64,000 nucleotides of DNA, taken from positions 4,895,092 through 4,959,091 of the forward strand of contig BDGG01000003.1 of assembly GCA_001949185.1 (NCBI GenBank), read 5' to 3'. Positions within the stretch are counted from its first letter, which is position 1. Each line of letters begins with the position of its first letter. This DNA is from Ramazzottius varieornatus (Eukaryota; Tardigrada; Eutardigrada; Parachela; Ramazzottiidae). Below, piece by piece: positions 57,111 to 64,000 of this stretch. Both the position numbers and the translations under genes were made by a program. The notes under the pieces are model-generated. The model was not told the DNA's origin, searched no databases, and saw nothing but the letters and a program-made list of their open reading frames with translations.

Positions 57111-57448
57111 GATGATCTTGAAGAGAGTCGGCTGATGTCTCAGAAGCTGGAATTTTAGGGTCGAGAGCAGGACTATTCGCTGCGACATTACCCTGCAGGC
57201 CAGAGTGTACGTCGTGTTATTATCCAACGACAGCGCCACCTTTGAGGCTTTGGCGCGTATTGTAATAGTCCAGTTATTGAAGCCCGCGCTACGAAACATT
57301 TAACTTGGAAAAGGTCAAAATTAAGACTCGAAGACAGCTCAAGAGACTGAGCTTGTCCAATCAGAAAGAAATACGAACATTTAGCGGAAGACTCTAGTAT
57401 AGGGAAGCGACAAGAGTAATCGGGCGACTGGGAAGCTGACCGTTCAGC

Positions 57449-58032
57449 TCATTGTATCGGTTTTCCGTCAGCGTCGAAAACCTCGTCAAATGTTTTCCCG
57501 CTAAGCGCAATGTGCTCAAGAGCCAGATCGTAGAAAATTACGATACACCTGCAACCAAATACCCGAAATGTGTTAGGTGCATGAGTGATCTGTGTTCCGG
57601 ATGTTTTACTACTGTATCTTGCCGGCTGTCCGATATTTCGGCTGCCTACAAAACTTCGACCTTACCTGTCCTGTAACATGTTTAGTTTCTCCTTCACGAG
57701 GGGATAGAGAACTTTGGTCAGATCCTTGTGGACGTTGGGAGGGTTTATCTTGCCGAGATAAGTCGCTCGGATTTCACCGCAAGGTTCGTGGGTTCCCCCA
57801 AGAGCCATCAGTTGATCGGGCACAATTCGGACAAACACATACTACGACACAAATAAATGGAATTTCACTTACGGTAGAAGCTGCACCACGGCATATCCGA
57901 TCAAATTATTACATACATTACCTCTTATGGTTTTACGAAGGTTTTCGCTACCAGATCAGTCAGATCTGTCAGATCTGTCACCAATGTCGGAGGTACCTGC
58001 TTCACATTGGTCATCAGTTCGAGAAGCGGCAT
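57449..58032 (-). pseudogene. MIF-family protein, copy A, probably broken
   Basis: Exons at 57937-58032, 57666-57841 and 57449-57548 resemble copy B: MPLLELMTNVKQVPPTLVTD, VRIVPDQLMALGGTHEPCGE and IVIFYDLALEHIALSGKTFD. In copy B exon 1 ends with GKWKE then GTATTG. The matching place here reads Val-Lys-Pro-stop-Glu then GTAATG, so the ancestral exon carries a TAA. A frame survives only if an internal donor (TTC/GTAAAA at 57936) is used, dropping the five codons that link helix and strand; that would give 123 residues. A 9-bp tandem duplication (Asp-Leu-Thr) also lengthens the helix. Pro2 is kept. It is either a recent pseudogene or a variant rescued by splicing. Confidence 0.7.
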
Positions 58033-58642
58033 GGTGCCTGCCGGTCAGTGAGGATTTCCAGAAGCCCGCCAAACAATCCTTCTGAATCTTGGCCATTACT
58101 GTACCTGCATTACAGGCAAGACATCAAGAGAAGTATTACGTGGAAATGAGGTTGCCCTGTCAGTGCTCGTATCCAATCTGTCGCCAAAAAGGTTTATGAC
58201 ACCTTGTAAGACTTCGATAACCTTATCCCCCGTACGGTGCAGGTCGATCCTTACCGGTGTCCTTTCCAGGGTCAATGTCGAGGAAGTATGGCGACGCCCT
58301 GAACAATAGGAACTGCGCGTCATCATTGAGTGAGTTGACAGTTTATTTCAAGTATGAATCTAATATTGGTTTGATGCAATATTATTTTTTGAATATTTCA
58401 TATTTAGCAAAGTGAAGTAAAGACTAAACAGTAAAATTTACGCCCCCACCGGGAATCACAATATCGTAAAAACTGTAACCAGTAAGCACCGTCGCGCTGA
58501 CCTGACTAGATTGGCTAAGAAAAGGAAAGTAAAATTCAGGCATAGAGGAAACTTGACCGAAACAAATCAAATCAAAATCACCAGTTAGTATCCTTTCACA
58601 TTGTACAAAAATCGTTACCTCACATCGTCAGACTACACAGAT
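58033..58642. other. Gap between MIF-like copy A and RhoBTB
   Basis: A minus-strand open frame at 58096-58326 (GDKVIEVLQGVINLFGDRL) looks protein-like but matches neither neighbour. No splice links were found. Confidence 0.35.
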
Positions 58643-61600
58643 TTACCGACTACAAAGTAGCATACGCCACCTGGCTACCACCACCTCCCTGCGCGTGGGA
58701 ACACTAGGAGCTCGGGCTGCCGGGGGCGGCGCCTGGGCAGCCGCCGCCAGAGCTCCTTCAGCTGTCCGCGAACATAGGTGAAAGCGACTTCGCTTCTTCC
58801 GCAGCATCTGCAGAGTATCGTGACGTCTTCGCTCCAGGCTTTGCTCGTACAGGTCGTATTCGCTAATATACCTATCAAAAAGATCGATCGACTTAGACTG
58901 ATAGTAAACCGAAAACTGACGTGGACAGAAACGTACCAAGAAGGAGGCCATCGCTGCTTCGAAAGCATGGCTTGATGCAGTGGAGTCAAAGCTCGCAACT
59001 GCTGTAGGAGATGCCGGTAGATGAAAGCGTAGTGAGTGGTGATAAAGTTACAGCACCAGCTGTAAAGATAACCCGCGTGGAATGCCTGAAAATAAAGTAA
59101 AGATCAAAATCTAAAATAAAAGGGAAAACGAAAACTCGGTCGACAAACTCGACAATAATGTTTTCCTGAGTTACGCATATTTTTGATGTGATTGGCTGGG
59201 ACTACGTGCCACTTGGAGAGAAATCTCGTCAAGTTTGTGCCTTCACCCAAGTCACGCACGTTTTTCCAGTAATATTGGCTGGAACCGTGCGCCACGTGAG
59301 GAAATAACCTTGTTAAAAGTCGACTGTTTCCCAAGCGACGCAGGCTTGTAGCGCTTGGGGCTGGCCGAGTGTGTCACTTGGGAACACGATTTGGTCGGGT
59401 GTCTGGCGAACAAAATTGAAGATCACTTTGAGCATGAGAACATGTCAGAAACGTACCTCGGCCAGTTCGAGTAGTTCCAGAGCTTTAGTAGCCACGACAC
59501 AGTCATCGTTGTTGGTGGAAAGCGAGAGGTAGGTGGAGATGATGTGGTCCTGGATGAGGTCCATCAGTCGTGGCATACAGAAGCGGTCGGCTGCCACCAG
59601 CACTTCCATGGCTTCGTAGACGTCTTTGGTGGCGGGACACTGGTCAATGTACAGGTAGTACAAACACAGTCGCAGGATGTCCGCTTCGATGTCCGGGATG
59701 GTCACGGACAGCTTGGTAGTTTCTTGGAAGGTTCCGCAGAGCATGGCCGACATGAAGGCTGAGCGCTTCGTGACCAGACCACGGAACGAGGGAACTTGGC
59801 CATCGCTCACCTCAAACACCACATCTGGAGACAAACGAAACGTTAAATTCACTAGAACTAAAAAGTATAATAAAAATGTAAATGGAACGTCGGCAAATGA
59901 TATCCACATCATCGCCACAACTGACGCACGTTTTCATTGTGATCGCATGAGGGCGTGCGCCACTTGAGGAAACGACTCCGAAACGCTACCGACTGCTTTG
60001 CCAAGTGGCGCACGGCTTCTTGTTAGCTGATAGTGAGCCAAGCTTGGAAATCGTGTGTTATAAAATTCGTCTCCCACTAGTGTACCTGAGTAAGGTGTGG
60101 TCGGGTCTAGCGCTAAAGAAGCCAAGCGTTTATCTCGTTCAGTCACGAACTGTTGGACGATCCTGGCGTTGCCTTCTTCTTTCTTGTTATTTCCATTCTC
60201 GTCTTCGGGTCTTTCCGGTGGCTCTACTTCCTCCTTGGGTACTGTAGCGTCTTTGACATCTTTGGCTTCCTCTTCGCCGTTTAGTCTCACAGCGATTAAC
60301 TTCGTCAAGTACTTAATCTCGAGATCCTGGGACAGCACCTGCAGCGGTTGGACGGTTTCCGGTGTGAGATCCAAGGCGCCAGTATAGAGGAACTGTATTA
60401 GTGTCTGCAGGGTTCGTTGGTGGAAGTCACGCTGAAGAGTTAGACGAGTCTGACGCCCAAAGTCGCTTTCGATCACCTCGACCTTCTCAAACGAGCGAAA
60501 CACGTGGACGGAAGATAGGATCGAATCACAGTCCGGCTGTGAAGGGCTCAGTATGTCATGGAATTTATCACAAGCTGAAAGAAAACAAGGAGAGAATTAG
60601 TTCACTTCAAAATCCCATCATACCGCTCAAAAAAGCTAGTGAAATCACGGATAGGAGAACAAATGTGTCCGATTATCAGCCACGATATCCGTATGCAGGT
60701 GTATGACCGAAGAGCGCAATAACGCAGGCGCTTCTCGACACATCACCATACTGCATACAAGTACCCAGGTCATGTACTAAAACAACTGTATGCAGCTGGA
60801 TGATGTTCTGTGTGTTCGCTTTATTCAGTATGTTAGACTGTATGTTCTTGGCGCCGGGATAAGTGTGATTAAGTTCGGTTTGGTATATCCAGTTTGGTAA
60901 ATTTTCACACCGAATCGAATATTTTGGTATGAATTCCACACCGGTTTTTTCGATTTGGTGAGTTGCTGCATTAAAACTTCGATTTACCAAACCAAATCAC
61001 ACCGAAAAATCGGTACTTCGATTTACCAAACCAAATCACACCGAAAAATCGGTACTTCGATTTACCAAACCAAATCACACCGAAAAATCGGTACTTCGAT
61101 TTACCAAACCAAATCACACCGAAAAATCGGTACTTCGATTTACCAAACCAAATCACACCGAAAAATCGGTACTTCGATTTACCAAACCAAATCACACCGA
61201 AAAATCGGTACTTCGATTTACCAAACCAAATCACACCGAAAAATCGGTACTTCGATTTACCAAACCAAATCACACCGAAAAATCGGTAAATCGATAATTC
61301 GTGTATAAAGTTTCTCTTACTAACGGAAAAAACCAGAGGACACCAGCGCAAAACGGGCAATCGTATCATTCGATGTTAAACGTTTTCCTTCACTGGATGG
61401 CTGGCTGTCTGACTAGCTAGCTGAGATACGGTCTGCAAGCTGAAAACTTTCTCGAGATCGTTGAAAAATTAGTGAAACTTTCGTCTTTCTAGGCCCTTTC
61501 GGTATGTTTCGATTTATCGAAAAACTTCGATTCAAGTTAGTATCGGTTTGGTGCGAACGCATACCGAAACTGATTTTTCGGTGCGAGGCTCACACTGATA

Positions 61601-63756
61601 ATTTTGGTTTCGGTAACTTCCCATACCAAATCGACAAGCTCGACTTAGTTTCCCAAATCGAGAAGTTCGATTCGGTTTCGGTAAATTTCGGTAATTCACA
61701 CTTGTTTAATAGTATTTTTGTACCTGCAGCGAGAAGTACTCGGTGTGCGCGAACGATACCATCGCCGCAGCACAGTTCCACATCGGGAAACGATGGTTCC
61801 AGCGCCATTCCTGCCAAGTCATCGACGAACGTCGTGCGGACCGAGCGGTGTTCGGGTGTGGGTGGGGGAGGAACTAGGTAGGGCGACTGGAACTCGGCGT
61901 CTCTGACACTCTTGAGATGATACGCCCAGAACCTCGTCTGCCGCCGATGCATCAGCGCGGCTCGGATGGCGTTGGTGAACACCGACCGGATACCGAAACC
62001 TGTACCGTAAATGATTAAGGGCGTAATTACCATTGATCCGGCAACTTTTATCTTGTTCCCGGAAGTCTTCAACGTCATACCGGATGTCAATGAAAAGAGC
62101 CGTGGCTTGCACGCATTATGCGATCCTTAAATCGATAAGGACTGCTGCGGCTTACCCGACAAGACGCTGGTTTCATAATATGCGACAGCGCCGATTTGCG
62201 CTGCCACAGCACGACCTTTTTCCGGAAGGATAACGTCGCTTTCTTTGACGCGCCTAAGAAGAAACAAAAACAAGAGGTAATATCACGATAATTTAAGTGC
62301 AATGAAATAATTCTTCCCCGTATTGTAGCCCGTCAAACAAACCAACAACTCGTTTTCTTAAGTGGCGCACGTTATTAGGTGAACTGGCCGTTTAAGCGCG
62401 TCACTTGGCAAATCGGTCTCGTCGAGTCTGGGTTCGAAATGGCGCACGTTTTCAGTGAAGTAAAGTTGGCTGAAAGTATGCGTCACTTAGTAAAAAGAAT
62501 CTTGTCGGATTTGTTTTCCCAAGTGGCGCGCGACATCAGTGATATTGACTAGAAGCGTGCGTCATTTGGGAAGACAATCTGGTGGAGTATGTTTGCCAAG
62601 CTCTCGTCTGCTTTTTTCACTCTGTAATCAGGTGAGAGATACAACGTACTTTCGTTCATCCGGCATAACTTTGATATAAGCCGGGTCTTTGTACAGGTGA
62701 CGCATGTCATTGCGGAGACCTATGAGGATAATGGGGGTTTTCGGGCAAAAGCGGCGAATTTCCGGCCACCATCGCTCCACAACGTGGCGCAAGGATGCGG
62801 GGCTAATGACTGAGAAGCACAACGCCACCACATCCGACCTAGACAGATTACAAAGCGGTTATACAATGAGAGACAGGTCTCTCTCCGATATCAATCTCCA
62901 ATCAAGCCCACTGCGGGGTTCCCCCATAACCAAAGTATACAGTAATTACCCAATACAAATTCGACGCCCGACTGAAAGCCGCCAGTAAACGTTAACCTAC
63001 CTTCCGTAAGCAAATTTCCTGTCTTTATCGTGACACCCAAACGTATCCCACAAGCGTAAGGTCACGTTAACTCCATCCACAATCTCCCATGAGTTTTCCA
63101 ATACCTACAACAAAACGTTGTCAACCTTCGGGAAGAAAAGAGAGAAAACTGCTGTCGTCATATTGTTAGCCTCGAGAGTCCACTATTTATCGATAAAATG
63201 GGTAACGGTGTATGGATGGTTTATTACTCCACGCCATCGCTCTCTTTCAACCGCTGACGCAAGCGAAGACTATCTATGCCATAATTTGCGGGCTGTATCA
63301 GAGAGATTACCTCTTGATGTTGATGGTATTGATCAATCGCCCAGACCGTCGGGACATGTGTTCCACACAACTCCTTCAAACAGAACTTCGCGTTCCGGGC
63401 TCTGGCGCAAATAAGCCGCGTCTTGCCGACACCGCTATCTCCCACCACGACACACTTGAAGAAAAACAAGACATAAATGAAGCAGAAAACTCAGTGGAGT
63501 AATCAAAAGAATGTGGGAACTCGTCAAACAGACTCGACCAGATCGGTTCCCTAGCGGCGCACGTTATTAGTGTACAGGCAGTAAGAGTGCGCTACTCAGG
63601 AAAATGATCTCGTCAAGCTCGATTGTTTTCCCAAATAGCGCACATTATCGGTGTTATTGGCTGAAAGCGTGCGCCACTTGGGAAATTACAGTCTCACAAA
63701 CATACCTTGACTCTTTCCTGCCGTGGGCGATCATGGTCTATGTGTAGCGTTCCCAT
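58643..63756 (-). CDS. RhoBTB: RhoBTB atypical Rho GTPase
   Basis: Ten exons join in phase: 63706-63756, 63311-63454, 63001-63104, 62650-62838, 62156-62253, 61724-61999, 60086-60574, 59457-59824, 58937-59085 and 58643-58871, giving 698 residues. The Rho domain has the P-loop [51 protein letters not shown] and YYETSV. The first BTB domain ([20 protein letters not shown]) is split by a long acidic insert; the second is [20 protein letters not shown] onward. A conserved C-terminal [20 protein letters not shown] closes the protein. RhoBTB proteins act as substrate adaptors for Cullin-3 ubiquitin ligases. The DTFG in place of the usual DTAGQ means GTP hydrolysis is unlikely. Its introns are packed with repeats. 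Confidence 0.95.
59133..59415. repeat. Palindromic unit cluster, 3 hairpins
   Basis: The cluster fills the RhoBTB intron between the second BTB exon and the C-terminal exons. Loops are in reverse orientation (GTGATTGGCTGGGA, ATATTGGCTGGAAC). Confidence 0.7.
59890..60060. repeat. Palindromic unit cluster, about 1.5 copies
   Basis: One complete hairpin (ACTGACGCACG to CGTGCGCCACTTGAGG) is followed by a left arm GCCAAGTGGCGCACGG with no matching right arm. This is the only clearly half-lost unit. Confidence 0.65.
60861..61703. mobile_element. Probable non-autonomous element with internal satellite
   Basis: The ends AAGTGTGATTA and, inverted, AAGTGTGAATTAC lie 843 bp apart in a RhoBTB intron. 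The interior is full of related motifs in both orientations (TTCGGTTTGGTAT, ACCGAAACC, TTCGATTTACC) and has no transposase frame. No target duplication was identified, so class is uncertain. Confidence 0.5.
60979..61290. repeat. Tandem array, 8 x 39 bp
   Basis: Eight nearly identical 39-bp copies of a unit containing TTTACCAAACCAAATCACAC then CGAAAAATCGGTA. The period is a multiple of three and lacks stops on both strands, so it produces open frames in both directions that are not genes. No unique spacers occur, so this is not a CRISPR array. Confidence 0.95.
62332..62608. repeat. Palindromic unit cluster, 3 hairpins
   Basis: Head-to-tail units start near 62360, 62440 and 62520 in a RhoBTB intron, ending with TATGTTTGCCAAGCTCTC. 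Confidence 0.75.
63513..63700. repeat. Palindromic unit cluster, 2 hairpins
   Basis: The cluster lies in intron 1 of RhoBTB. The left outer end GTGGGAACTCGTCAAACAGA is complete. The right part ends close to the exon 1 donor. Confidence 0.75.
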
Positions 63757-64000
63757 CTTTGCTCATCCTCCGCTGGAAAGGGAACTAGCCAACGGTCTGG
63801 GGATGGAATGACACTGAAGATTGAGAAGGTAACTTGGCGCGACTCGTGAAGAGAGTTGGCACTCGAGATGCTGACATGGCTATCAGCCGCAGTATCACCT
63901 TCAAGCAGCTGCGCACTCGTAAAGCAATAGCCAAGTGGATTACGTGAGGATAAACACTTCAAATTGGAAGTCCCACGCGTACACTAAGGTGTGATAGGTC

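Noticed and set aside
60979-61290. CRISPR-like repeat array
   Set aside because: The repeats are directly adjacent with no unique spacers, and the genome is eukaryotic.
60955-61369. Long open frames on both strands encoding [13 protein letters not shown] or [13 protein letters not shown] repeats
   Set aside because: They are by-products of the 39-bp tandem array, whose period is a multiple of three and lacks stops. They lie in an intron.

Overview
The window is nuclear DNA of an intron-rich invertebrate. Nearly all genes are split by short introns (about 50-350 bp) with GT..AG ends, and exon phases match across each gene. A cuticular chitin-binding (CPAP1-type) protein and a Dpr-like immunoglobulin protein suggest an ecdysozoan. 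A tardigrade would fit the compact introns, but that is a guess. All gene models were built by hand from splice signals, reading-phase continuity and family motifs; no search was run.

Layout. 1.5-5.4 kb (-): tandem-C2 synaptotagmin-like protein. 7.5-8.8 kb (+): secreted chitin-binding cuticle protein. 9.6-10.5 kb (+): dynein light chain of the DNAL4 type. 11.3-12.6 kb (+): four-helix membrane protein of unknown family. 13.4-18.1 kb (-): SLC26 anion transporter with STAS domain. 18-22 kb: no gene seen. 22.3-26.5 kb (+): Dpr-like single-Ig protein. 26.8-41.3 kb (-): tandem array of four secreted Cys-rich, dermatopontin-like genes, three intact and one decayed. 42.0-43.8 kb (-): IFT46. 44.5-46.2 kb (-): uncharacterised multi-exon gene, head to head with intronless tRNA 2'-phosphotransferase at 46.2-46.9 kb (+). 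47.6-54.7 kb (-): TESK-type protein kinase. 56.6-58.0 kb (-): two tandem MIF-like genes, one probably broken. 58.6-63.8 kb (-): RhoBTB.

The most striking non-genic feature is a family of about 49 short palindromic units (arms CCCAAGTGGCGCAC / GTGCGCCACTTGGG) in 26 clusters, mostly inside introns. Clusters of two or three are head-to-tail arrays with a period of about 82 bp. Other mobile DNA includes a decayed pogo-like transposon with TA target duplication, a small MITE sharing its ends, a hAT-type element with an 8-bp target duplication, an inverted-repeat element in a C2-gene intron, and an element in a RhoBTB intron carrying eight 39-bp repeats.

The genes do not form one pathway. Links are by type: extracellular matrix and cuticle (CPAP1, dermatopontin-like array), cilium or flagellum (DNAL4, IFT46), and signalling or membrane traffic (C2 protein, TESK, RhoBTB, SLC26).
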